Positions 1 through 7,571 of a stretch of DNA of 64,000 bases are shown piece by piece (the stretch's first letter is position 1; the number at the start of each line of letters is the position of its first letter). The stretch is taken from contig NZ_QOCL01000004.1 of NCBI RefSeq assembly GCF_004006665.1, positions 1 to 64,000 on the forward strand. The letters run 5' to 3'. The stretch is from Halobacteriovorax sp. HLS. Its GTDB lineage: Bacteria > Bdellovibrionota > Bacteriovoracia > Bacteriovoracales > Bacteriovoracaceae. The position numbers and the translations under genes are program-made. Below the pieces are notes generated by a model. It made no database searches, was not told the origin of the DNA, and saw nothing but the letters and a program-made list of their open reading frames with translations.

Positions 1-299
1 AGGGAAAAAATAGGGCCTCGAGAAGCCTTAGAAAACTCACTGATGTCTTAGCTGTCTCAAAGATTAAGGAGCTACAAAGCCTACGAAGAACGCTCATGAC
101 ATGGCGTGAGGAGATCTTGAATTATTTTGAGAATCGTATTACAAATGCGAGAACTGAAGGATATAACAATGTCTGTAAACAGCTCCAGAAGAGGGCTTAC
201 GGATATAGAAACTTTAATAACTATAGATTGAAAGTATTGAATGTCTGTTGTTAAGGGCTTGAGTGCAGAGCGTTCCACCATTAAGGGAGTAGAACCCTA
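1..299 (+). mobile_element. Right part of an ISL3-type insertion sequence
   Basis: The element holds the transposase tail. About 45 nt of non-coding sequence follow, ending near AGTAGAACCC (290-299), which I take as a possible right terminal repeat. The left end is not in the window, so neither the inverted repeat nor a target-site duplication can be confirmed. The right boundary is a guess. Confidence 0.35.
3..254 (+). CDS. ISL3-family transposase, C-terminal end (cut by window edge)
   Basis: The frame is open from the window edge to TAA at 252-254 and encodes about 83 residues. The end reads TWREEILNYF, then ENRITNARTEGYNN, then KRAYGYRNFNNYR. This is the recognisable C-terminus of ISL3-type (IS204/IS1001/IS1165) DDE transposases, where the last catalytic Glu lies in the ARTEG segment. 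The N-terminal DNA-binding part and the first two catalytic Asp residues lie outside the window, so whether the gene is intact cannot be judged. It lies about 100 nt before the tRNA-His terminator and is unrelated to the neighbouring genes. Confidence 0.85.
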   Translation, partial: GKNRASRSLRKLTDVLAVSKIKELQSLRRTLMTWREEILNYFENRITNARTEGYNNVCKQLQKRAYGYRNFNNYRLKVLNVCC

Positions 300-361
300 A
301 AAAGTTTTAATGAAAATGAGTAGGAGAGAAAGTTATTTAGAATTGGTCATGAGTTAGAAAC

Positions 362-394
362 AAAAAAGCCCGAAGTGGGTTAAACGACGGGCTC
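362..394 (-). terminator. Rho-independent terminator of tRNA-His
   Basis: Read leftward, an AGCCCG stem pairs with CGGGCT and is followed by a run of six or more T (the A run at 362-367 on the plus strand). It lies about 40 nt past the tRNA 3' end. Confidence 0.8.
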
Positions 395-430
395 TAATAT
401 AATTCACTCCGAAGAGATCGTTACTTTAAA

Positions 431-507
431 TGGGGTGGCCGAAGGGACTCGAACCCTCGACAACTAGAATCACAATCTAGCGCTCTACCAACTGAACTAC
501 GGCCACC
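431..507 (-). tRNA. tRNA-His (GTG)
   Basis: The reverse complement folds as a cloverleaf with acceptor stem GTGGCCG/CGGCCAC, anticodon stem CTAGA/TCTAG and anticodon loop TTGTGAT. The anticodon is therefore GTG (His). The extra 5' G at position -1, diagnostic of tRNA-His, is encoded (C at 507 on the plus strand). The discriminator C73 and a genome-encoded CCA end (431-433) are present. The gene is monocistronic, with its own promoter and terminator. Confidence 0.97.
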
Positions 508-526
508 ACAATGATTTTGAAACTCA

Positions 527-555
527 TTTATAGAGCTTTTCGACTAACGAGTCAA
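527..555 (-). promoter_or_regulatory. Sigma-70 promoter of tRNA-His
   Basis: On the minus strand, TTGACT (555-550) is separated by exactly 17 nt from TATAAA (532-527). The predicted start is about 12 nt ahead of the mature tRNA 5' end. Confidence 0.75.
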
Positions 556-595
556 TATCTGAGGTAAAAAATTACGCATTTGCCTTGCGTTAACT

Positions 596-625
596 TTGAC
601 TCGAGTAATATTATTAATATAGAAT
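596..625 (+). promoter_or_regulatory. Sigma-70 promoter of the 672-1286 gene
   Basis: TTGACT (596-601), an 18-nt spacer, then TAGAAT (620-625). The ATG at 624 lies inside the -10 box and so cannot be the translation start. This supports the start at 672. Confidence 0.7.
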
Positions 626-671
626 GTTACTTAGTAACCTTTTAAAATCATTATTCTCAAGGACGGAGTTT

Positions 672-1286
672 ATGAACAAAATAAAATTTATTACAACATT
701 AAGTACTCTTTTATTAACTTCGAATGCTTGGTCATTGGGGATGGGTGTTTCTTCGTACCCAATGCTATCTGGTAAGAAGCTAATTTCTTCTGAATTTACT
801 GGTATTACTTCTAGTGGTGGCGGAGTTGGTCTTCAGGCAAGATATACTCAAAAGCTTTCAAGCAAAGTAATCGCTGATGCAGGTATTGGTATTTCTGGTG
901 GAGAAAGAGCAAATAGATTCTTTACTGGTGTAGATTTTGAGCTTTACCCAGACTATTCGAAGCAACCAAAAATATCAGTAAGAGCTGACCTTGAACTTGC
1001 TAAGGAATTTGGAGTTGGTAGAACTAAGCTTGGCATGGCGCCAACAATCTCTAAAGGTTTCAACTTTTGGGGAAGAGAAGCTTTTCCTTACTTTTCAATG
1101 CCAGTAGGTATTTCTTTAGATGGTGATACAAGTACATATAAGTCTACAGTAAGTGCAAACTTAGGGATTAATGGAAACTTACCAATAGAGAGCTACAAAC
1201 ATTTACAAGCTAATGCTGAATTACAAGTAGATGTTAAAGATTCTTATACTTCAATCATTGTAGGGCTTTCTTACCCATTACAATAA
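672..1286 (+). CDS. Exported beta-rich protein of unknown function
   Basis: This is a 204-residue protein whose function I do not recognise. The start at 672 is chosen because ACGGAG lies just upstream and a promoter -10 box covers the earlier ATG at 624. The N-terminus (MNKIKFITTLSTLLLTSNAWS) is a typical Sec signal peptide, cleaved near residue 20. The rest alternates polar and hydrophobic residues with many Gly/Ser turns and ends in an aromatic-hydrophobic strand (IIVGLSYPLQ). That pattern suggests a small outer-membrane barrel or a periplasmic beta protein. The gene is monocistronic, with a strong promoter and a terminator. Confidence 0.75.
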   Translation: MNKIKFITTLSTLLLTSNAWSLGMGVSSYPMLSGKKLISSEFTGITSSGGGVGLQARYTQKLSSKVIADAGIGISGGERANRFFTGVDFELYPDYSKQPKISVRADLELAKEFGVGRTKLGMAPTISKGFNFWGREAFPYFSMPVGISLDGDTSTYKSTVSANLGINGNLPIESYKHLQANAELQVDVKDSYTSIIVGLSYPLQ

Positions 1287-1291
1287 TTCGC

Positions 1292-1317
1292 AAGGCCCAT
1301 TTAGTTGGGCCTTTTTT
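1292..1317 (+). terminator. Rho-independent terminator
   Basis: AAGGCCCA and TGGGCCTT form a perfect stem around a short loop, followed by six T. It ends the 672-1286 gene, and only 5 nt separate it from the next start codon. Confidence 0.85.
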
Positions 1318-1322
1318 AATTT

Positions 1323-2057
1323 ATGACTCCAAAAATAGTATTTTCAGATTTTGATGGAACTTTAACTAAGGGCACTGAGTTTACCGCTCAATTCTTTAGT
1401 ATCATCGAATTATTGGAGAGTAAGGGAATAGACCTAGTTATTGTGACTGGACGCTCTCTTTCTTGGGCCCACTTTCTTATAACTCATTTTACATATTTAA
1501 AATATGTTATTGCAGAAGGGGGAGGAGTTCTTGTCCGTAGAGATAAGCATGGAAACCCACTTGATATTCCATTAGTAGAAAAAGGAAATATAACTCATCT
1601 TCGAGGAGTAACTAAAAGTCTTCTAAAGAAGTTTTCTAAACTCAAACTAAGTGCTGATTCTTTTGGAAGACTTACAGATAGAGCGATAGAGTTGTCAGAT
1701 CTTCTGTCTGATGTTTCTATGCTTAAAGATGTTAAGACCTTTTTAGATAAAGAGAAAATTGAATTTAGTACTTCAAATGTTCATTTAAATTTTTGGAGTG
1801 GGGATATATCTAAATATAAAGCTGTAAAAGAATTTCTTGATAAGTATTTCCCAGAAATTTCAGTTGAAGAGTGTATCTATTTTGGAGATTCTTTAAATGA
1901 TCAATCTATGTTCAGATACTTTGAACACTCTGTAGGAGTTTCAAGTATTAACGAAATTCTCTCAAAATTAGAGTATAGACCTAAACTAATTTTAAATGGT
2001 GATGAAAATGATGGGCCTGATGGTGTATATAACCATCTTTGTACACTGTTAAAGTAG
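1323..2057 (+). CDS. HAD-superfamily phosphatase (Cof/IIB-like)
   Basis: This 244-residue cytosolic hydrolase belongs to the haloacid dehalogenase superfamily. Motif I is DFDGT (residues 9-13, nucleophile Asp9 and acid/base Asp11), motif II is VTGRS in the forties, and motif IV is GDSLND (188-193) for Mg binding. A cap insertion between motifs II and III fits type IIB enzymes such as Cof or sucrose/mannosyl-phosphoglycerate phosphatases. The substrate cannot be read from sequence. The start lies 5 nt after the upstream terminator and has no Shine-Dalgarno sequence, which is odd, but no better start exists. Confidence 0.85.
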   Translation: MTPKIVFSDFDGTLTKGTEFTAQFFSIIELLESKGIDLVIVTGRSLSWAHFLITHFTYLKYVIAEGGGVLVRRDKHGNPLDIPLVEKGNITHLRGVTKSLLKKFSKLKLSADSFGRLTDRAIELSDLLSDVSMLKDVKTFLDKEKIEFSTSNVHLNFWSGDISKYKAVKEFLDKYFPEISVEECIYFGDSLNDQSMFRYFEHSVGVSSINEILSKLEYRPKLILNGDENDGPDGVYNHLCTLLK

Positions 2058-2088
2058 AAGGCAAGTTTCCTTACCTTCCACTCTTATT

Positions 2089-4281
2089 TTAATATCTTTC
2101 TTTAATAATATACTTAAGAAGTGCTACTGCTCCATTTTCGGAGTATCCACAAACTGTTGTAAGATTAGTGATAATCTTTTTAATTTGATTTCTATTCTCT
2201 TCTGAAAGAGGTGTGCGAACTTCTTCATCTTCAGAGCGAGTAAGTTCCTTTTCAAAGAAAACAATGTGATTAGAAAGCTCTTTTATGACTCTCTTTTGCT
2301 CTTCTCTAAAAGATGCTTGCAGTCTCTCTACAACATCAGGGAACACTTCTTTATAGACAATTTTTGTTCCAGGGTTATCCAGATACCACGCACCAAGTTT
2401 TGATATTAAGTGAGATCTAAACGACTCAGCATTTTCTTTTAAGTTAATACTCGACTCGAATTCTTGAATGAAGTAATCATCTGATTCTTCATATTTTCCA
2501 GTGATTGAATTTTTCATTCTTTCACCTTTGATCTGAGAATTGATATTTTCAATATACTTTCTTAAGAAATCTTCATATGAACGATCATCTACTAGACCCA
2601 AGGCCCCTCGTAGCTCTCTATCAAAAAGATCTAAGCTTTCTTCTTTAATAAGAGATATGAAACGAGCAGGATGGTGAAAGTCTCCCTGCGGAGTCATGTT
2701 GAGAAAGTCGTAATTATTCTTTTTCTGAATAAGTTTATAGAGATAATCAATAATTTCTACAAAAGTAATTGTTTCGTGCTTGTTGGTGATTTTATAGAGA
2801 ATATTCTTGATATCTCTAGGGGAGATACCAAACTTACCTTCGTATAAGTTCTCAGACTCGAACTCGGCCCTAACATCATCTAGACCTTGAATAAGGAGTT
2901 GTTTTTCTTCAGAGTCTAGATTGTCCGGTAAAGTTCCATCTGTGTATAGTTTAATTTTCTCAAGTGGGTCAAGTGCTGTTACAATTTTAGCAAGTCTTGA
3001 GTCTTCGAAGTGTTTCGTTTGGCTAGCTCTTAGACGGGTCATTGTTGCAAAAAGACATAGGGCCTCAAGTGAATGAGGCTCGAAGACAGATTCAGTCTCT
3101 AGACCACTAATCTGTTCAAGGTAGATATTCATCTCGTCTCTAAAATTGAGTAAATAAGGAACTCTGATGAAGTTCATTCTACCTTTGAATGAGTTAAAAT
3201 CTGGATGTTGTTTAAATGCAGCTAGGTGAATTTCATTACTTGTACCTAAGAAGAAAATATCTAGCTCTGTTTGAATTCCTTGGAGATTAATACTTCCCGT
3301 CTCCATAGTCATTAAAAGGTACTTGTAGGTATCTAAAGGTCTTTTAAGTAAGTCTGAGTATTCAAGAATCCCTCTATTTGCAAGGACAACTTCGCCTTGT
3401 AGAGAAAAAAGATTTAAACTTTGAAGTGAGGGAGGCAGACTTGCTAGTCGCTTATCCATCGTTATCTGCTGCATCTTTGCGTCAACATGTAACTGAGGCT
3501 CAATTGTCACTGCTCCAGAAGAATATCTCTTGGATATAACAAATCTTTCAACTCTAATATGTTTTAAAACTTCTGTATGCTTACCTTTATAATTCTTAAG
3601 TAGAGCATCATAGATCATCCTATTTCTTTTAGAGAGATCACTTTTAAAAAGATATGATTTTTCTACTTTTTTAAGTTCTTCAGGTGAACCTGCTAGTTTC
3701 TCAGAAATAATTCTTTGACGATACTCTTTCGGTATAAGCAGTAGTGGGTGATCTTTTAACTCGCTGCCTAGTATTGCAGAGATATCTTTATCTTCAAGAT
3801 GGGCATAAGTATTTAAGTCTTTACTAGATTGAGTAGAGGCAAATCCTAGATTTCCTTTAATAAAGTTATCAATTGGAAAAATCCAACTAAATGAATAGAG
3901 AACACCTTCATCAGTTTTTGAATATGTTTCTGCACCTTTCATGAATTGTCTTACAAGACTTGATTTAGAAGATCCATTAGGTCCAACGAGAAGTATAAAT
4001 TTATTATTAAAACCTTCTTGCTCAAAATTTTCTAAGTTCTGGATAAGGGATTCTTGTGTTTTTTGTTGTCCATAGACTGGTGGAGAGTCAGGATACTTTC
4101 TTTTAAAAACTTCATAGCCACCATCATCTGACTTTCCATAATGATTAACCATATCCATGAGATATTTATAAGTAGGTCTTGTTTCACGAAGTGGATTTTT
4201 CTCGAAGACATCCATATAGTCTTTAAATGATAAGACTTCGCTATGTGAGTCTAAGTTATTTGCTTCTTCCAACCAATCCAT
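2089..4281 (-). CDS. prkA: PrkA family serine protein kinase (AAA+ type)
   Basis: At 730 residues this is somewhat longer than the usual roughly 640. The N-terminal AAA region has Walker A GPNGSSKSS (100-108). The middle carries the family segment NRGILEYSDLLKRPLDTYKY, followed by the ILGTSNE-like sensor stretch and the C-terminal PrkA kinase domain. PrkA proteins are stress- and starvation-linked ATPase/kinases. In Bacillus PrkA is sporulation-linked, and in enterobacteria it sits with DUF444 (YeaH) and SpoVR (YcgB) genes, neither of which is adjacent here. The start is supported by AGGGGGA 5-6 nt upstream. The gene is divergent from the SUMF1-like gene. Confidence 0.9.
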   Translation of the reverse strand: MDWLEEANNLDSHSEVLSFKDYMDVFEKNPLRETRPTYKYLMDMVNHYGKSDDGGYEVFKRKYPDSPPVYGQQKTQESLIQNLENFEQEGFNNKFILLVGPNGSSKSSLVRQFMKGAETYSKTDEGVLYSFSWIFPIDNFIKGNLGFASTQSSKDLNTYAHLEDKDISAILGSELKDHPLLLIPKEYRQRIISEKLAGSPEELKKVEKSYLFKSDLSKRNRMIYDALLKNYKGKHTEVLKHIRVERFVISKRYSSGAVTIEPQLHVDAKMQQITMDKRLASLPPSLQSLNLFSLQGEVVLANRGILEYSDLLKRPLDTYKYLLMTMETGSINLQGIQTELDIFFLGTSNEIHLAAFKQHPDFNSFKGRMNFIRVPYLLNFRDEMNIYLEQISGLETESVFEPHSLEALCLFATMTRLRASQTKHFEDSRLAKIVTALDPLEKIKLYTDGTLPDNLDSEEKQLLIQGLDDVRAEFESENLYEGKFGISPRDIKNILYKITNKHETITFVEIIDYLYKLIQKKNNYDFLNMTPQGDFHHPARFISLIKEESLDLFDRELRGALGLVDDRSYEDFLRKYIENINSQIKGERMKNSITGKYEESDDYFIQEFESSINLKENAESFRSHLISKLGAWYLDNPGTKIVYKEVFPDVVERLQASFREEQKRVIKELSNHIVFFEKELTRSEDEEVRTPLSEENRNQIKKIITNLTTVCGYSENGAVALLKYIIKERY

Positions 4282-4324
4282 TGATCCCCCTGAAACTTTA
4301 ATTGAACTAGATACTAAACTGACC

Positions 4325-4353
4325 TTTTGTTATGGTTCTGGCCCTTATATAAT
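4325..4353 (+). promoter_or_regulatory. Promoter of the 4374 gene, overlapping the divergent prkA control region
   Basis: TTTTGT, a 17-nt spacer, then a perfect TATAAT (4348-4353). The -10 box lies inside a GGCC...GGCC near-palindrome (4340-4361), and the minus strand also reads TATAAT there. One short region may therefore serve both divergent genes. Confidence 0.5.
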
Positions 4354-4373
4354 TATAGGCCTATGAGGGATTA

Positions 4374-5594
4374 ATGTCCTTAAAAAAAGGGTTTATGAAA
4401 AAAGTAAAGACCGTTCTATTTACTCTATTATTTGTTTTGGGCGTTTTTGGTGTCATCTTGGCCACAATGCGCTTTAAAAATCACGCTGAGTTGAAAAGTC
4501 TTAAAAATGAAGTCGGCTCGATTCGTAAACTTGAAAGAATCTCAAAGAAGTTACTCGCAAAATGGACTTTAGGTGCCAATGACGAAGAGTGGAAGATCGC
4601 ACAAAAATCCTGTCTAGATTTAAAAATTAAAGATGGAGTTGATTCAACTTATTCACGCTGTAATGCTCTATATTTTAATTGTTATTTAAAAGATCAAGAC
4701 TATGAGCTTAAAGAATATGAAAAAGGAAAATTTTATAAAATTATTTCTCGTCAAACATCTCTAGAGTCAAACATACCTCACTTTGCTGTTAGAGTTTCTT
4801 TAAAATTATCAAATAAGTACTATGATTTGGATTTTGAAGACTCTTGCCGTGATGTGTACCTTCCTCAGAAAAATTATGGATATAAAACGAAGAAAACAAC
4901 TCGAAATAAGTTCCTTTGGACTTGGGATAATATGAATAAGAATATTTTCTTAGATAAATTTCTGGTTTCTAATAGAGAAGTAAATGAATGGATTGAAACA
5001 ACAAAGCAAGATATAGAAAAAAAGTTTCCACTCGAAAGACCTGCAAGCTCTTTAACAAAGAAAGAAATGAAAAAATACTGTGAATTTAAAGGGAAAACTC
5101 TTGCAAGTGCTAAGGTTGTAGAAGCGGCGACTTTTTATCCAAGTGCTGGTTCAGATCTTCCTGGAGGTCTTCTTTTAAAATACGATTATCCATGGACACG
5201 TAGAAAAAAAGACTCATTTCTTTATCAGTTAAGTGAAGGCAAAGAGATTGAACTGACTAAGGATCATTGCGAAAGAACTTATGTTCGTGATTGCTTTGAA
5301 CTTACACCCTATGTGAATAATAAGACTTCAAGCTCTAGTTGGGCCGGTATTTTTCAAACATTAGGCGGAGTATTTGAAACCTATGACAATACGATAGAGT
5401 CTCAACGTAATATGAGGGCATCAAGCTTCTATTTTGATGCAAGAAATAAAGTTCACAGAGTAGGTGAAAAGATTTACTGGGATGGCCTGGCAAATTTGGA
5501 TAAGAATATAGAGTGGGGAGATCACAAACCAGATGGTGTTAGTGGACGCAGTCTAGAAATTGGTTTTAGGTGTATGAAATATGTTCAAAATTAA
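4374..5594 (+). CDS. Membrane-anchored SUMF1/FGE-like domain protein
   Basis: A 406-residue protein with an N-terminal hydrophobic anchor (about residues 12-31) and the rest probably periplasmic. The C-terminal half matches the formylglycine-generating-enzyme fold: FLVSNREVNEWI, a YCEFKGKTLASA segment, LGGVFE, and the closing IGFRCMKY. Bacterial proteins of this fold often bind ligands rather than oxidise sulfatase cysteines. No sulfatase is nearby, and the catalytic Cys pair is not evident. GAGGGA upstream supports the start at 4374. The gene overlaps the following lipoprotein gene by 14 nt, so the two are probably co-translated. Confidence 0.75.
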   Translation: MSLKKGFMKKVKTVLFTLLFVLGVFGVILATMRFKNHAELKSLKNEVGSIRKLERISKKLLAKWTLGANDEEWKIAQKSCLDLKIKDGVDSTYSRCNALYFNCYLKDQDYELKEYEKGKFYKIISRQTSLESNIPHFAVRVSLKLSNKYYDLDFEDSCRDVYLPQKNYGYKTKKTTRNKFLWTWDNMNKNIFLDKFLVSNREVNEWIETTKQDIEKKFPLERPASSLTKKEMKKYCEFKGKTLASAKVVEAATFYPSAGSDLPGGLLLKYDYPWTRRKKDSFLYQLSEGKEIELTKDHCERTYVRDCFELTPYVNNKTSSSSWAGIFQTLGGVFETYDNTIESQRNMRASSFYFDARNKVHRVGEKIYWDGLANLDKNIEWGDHKPDGVSGRSLEIGFRCMKYVQN

Positions 5595-6495
5595 ATTCTT
5601 ACTGATACTTATATTACTTACTTCTTGTCATTTTACTTATACTAAAAGTGAAAAAGAAGTTCTCTTTAGTTCTGAATTGATTAAGCAGTTCAGCTTCGAA
5701 CATATAATTGATATTAATAAGAATTATATAAATAAGAGTTCAATTAATAGGCCGGTTGGAACTTGGGTGAGATTAATCGAAACAGAAAATATATGCCTCG
5801 ACTATAGAATCGCCTCTTCAACAATCGATGGTGAGCTTCGCTTGTCTGAGAAAAATCAAAAATGCCAAGATCTGCCAGTCGGTGAGTATATTTCAGATTT
5901 AAGCTCTATTCGTAACTTAAAAATTGATTTTAAAACAGACACCGTCGAAGGTAAGAAGGTGCGCAATGCAAATTATGGTCTAACTTTCTCATACGACTAT
6001 ATAGGAGAGAAAAAAGTATATGCAATCCCAATGTTTAATCTAAAACGAAGTAAGTACTTCGATAAGGTCAAATATGAAAAGTATGACTCATATGCTACAC
6101 ATCGATGGCAAAAAGGACTTAGGATTAATCCTGAGGGAAGAGTAAAAATTAGAACGAGCTCTTGGATAGGGAGTTCAAAAAATGACTATATTCACAAGAA
6201 GATAAACTTTTGCCACAGAGTAGATAGTAGTTGTAATGAGGTTATTGAGAATACTTGTGACGAATGTCTAAATAATTGGATTGAAGTTGTTGATTATAAT
6301 TGTCCTACGGGGAGCTCGAAAATTTGTGCACCTTTAAGTTGTGGACAAAGAGGAATGCCAGCTTGCCCTCGCGGAACTTTTTGGAAAGGCATAACGACGA
6401 TGGTTGATCTTTGTTTTACTGATAGTCCAGCTGGTTATTGTGATGAGGGTTTAAGTACGATTTGCGATGAGAATAAAATCTTAACGTGTATTTAG
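5581..6495 (+). CDS. Cys-rich lipoprotein of unknown function
   Basis: A 304-residue protein that I do not recognise. The signal sequence ends in lipobox LTSC with lipidated Cys16. The last third holds a dense set of cysteines (CHRVDSSCNEV, TCDECLNNW, CPTGSSKICAPLSC, CDENKILTC), implying a disulfide-bonded extracytoplasmic module. It is translated from inside the end of the SUMF1-like gene, so the two proteins probably act together at the envelope. Its 3' end overlaps the convergent gene by 4 nt. Confidence 0.75.
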   Translation: MFKIKFLLILILLTSCHFTYTKSEKEVLFSSELIKQFSFEHIIDINKNYINKSSINRPVGTWVRLIETENICLDYRIASSTIDGELRLSEKNQKCQDLPVGEYISDLSSIRNLKIDFKTDTVEGKKVRNANYGLTFSYDYIGEKKVYAIPMFNLKRSKYFDKVKYEKYDSYATHRWQKGLRINPEGRVKIRTSSWIGSSKNDYIHKKINFCHRVDSSCNEVIENTCDECLNNWIEVVDYNCPTGSSKICAPLSCGQRGMPACPRGTFWKGITTMVDLCFTDSPAGYCDEGLSTICDENKILTCI

Positions 6496-7571
6496 ATTTC
6501 TTTTCCTAGGAAGCGAGCTGGGATTTTCTCGAAATCACTACTTTTAATAAGCTCCATTTTCTCCAAAGCATATTGATCTTTATTTATATGGCAATCCATA
6601 GTGGCCATAAAGAATCGACTACATAATTTTGTAGGCGAGTGGATAATTGTCTTATCTGAAATTATCTTCTTTTGAGACTTACTATAGAAAAGTTCTAGGC
6701 GGCTTAGATATTTACCCTTACCTTCATTCTGAATTACTGGAATGCCGTGAATTTTTCTTGAAATCATCTCTGCTGATGAGCCAATTATTGCATCAATTGA
6801 ATTAGGAGGAAGTCTCTTTATCATGGACTCGATAATGTCACTGGCAGAAGAGCACATATCTTTTATACAATTACTTTGAGTGTGAACGAGAAGAATGTAA
6901 GCGTTAATCTTCTTTCTTCTTAACTGCCTTTTCGCTTTAAGAATACTTAGAACAGGGTCCTCAAAGTAGAGGCCATTAAGTCGCTTTTCTTTGATAGCGT
7001 CCGTATTCTTATAAGTAGATATGGCCAAGATCGCGACTCTTACACCATTAATATTTTTAATAATATACGGTGATATATGTTTAGAAGAGTAGGGACCTTG
7101 TTTTTTTAGGTTGATAATATTGGTATTTACAAAGTTAACTTTGGAGTCATCTATGAATTTATCATCAATTTCTAAATACTCTTGCTCTGAAAATTGAATG
7201 GCATCGTAGCCAACTCTCTTATAATGAGCTAAAACATCTTTGGTAAAATTTTGAGATGAGTTAGGTTCGTTAATTTCGCCCGAATCAACTAAGAGAACTT
7301 GATCAACATATCTATCTTTTAAAATATTAATATATTTCTCAATTGTTTCACTTCCACCCACGCTCATTACTCCGGCCTGGTTAAAGTTCTCGGTCTGAGG
7401 GCTTATTGCTCCAGAGAAGAAGTTAGTAGAAGTTACAACAACTCTCTTAATATCACTGTCTGAGTCTATATTTGACCATTCGGGCTCGCTAAGTACTTTA
7501 GTAGGTACTTCAATAGTTGCACAGGCAACTGCTAATATAGCTAGAGATGAATATAGATATTTTTTTATCAT
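6492..7571 (-). CDS. 5'-nucleotidase-like lipoprotein with lost metal ligands
   Basis: A 359-residue lipoprotein with lipobox LAVAC. The order of segments follows the metallophosphoesterase domain of UshA/CpdB 5'-nucleotidases: TSTNFFSGAISP (family TND-H-G), VLLVDSGE (family LLDAGD), YDAIQFSEQEY (family YDA--GNHEFD), PYIIKNINGVRVAILAIST, HTQSN, IDAIIGSSAEM (family IGGHSH), and VIQNEGKGKYLSRLEL. The fold looks kept, but the His/Asp/Asn ligands of the family motifs are replaced in nearly every motif. It is therefore probably non-catalytic. Its ATG directly follows the cysteine desulfurase stop codon (TAAATG), so the two genes are coupled. Confidence 0.7.
   Translation of the reverse strand: MIKKYLYSSLAILAVACATIEVPTKVLSEPEWSNIDSDSDIKRVVVTSTNFFSGAISPQTENFNQAGVMSVGGSETIEKYINILKDRYVDQVLLVDSGEINEPNSSQNFTKDVLAHYKRVGYDAIQFSEQEYLEIDDKFIDDSKVNFVNTNIINLKKQGPYSSKHISPYIIKNINGVRVAILAISTYKNTDAIKEKRLNGLYFEDPVLSILKAKRQLRRKKINAYILLVHTQSNCIKDMCSSASDIIESMIKRLPPNSIDAIIGSSAEMISRKIHGIPVIQNEGKGKYLSRLELFYSKSQKKIISDKTIIHSPTKLCSRFFMATMDCHINKDQYALEKMELIKSSDFEKIPARFLGKEI

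Noticed and set aside
81-281. Minus-strand open frame over the transposase tail
   Set aside because: The plus strand encodes a clear ISL3 C-terminus. The opposite frame has no recognisable feature.
624-671. Earlier in-frame ATG at 624 for the first exported protein
   Set aside because: It lies inside the promoter -10 box and would hide the signal peptide behind 16 extra residues.
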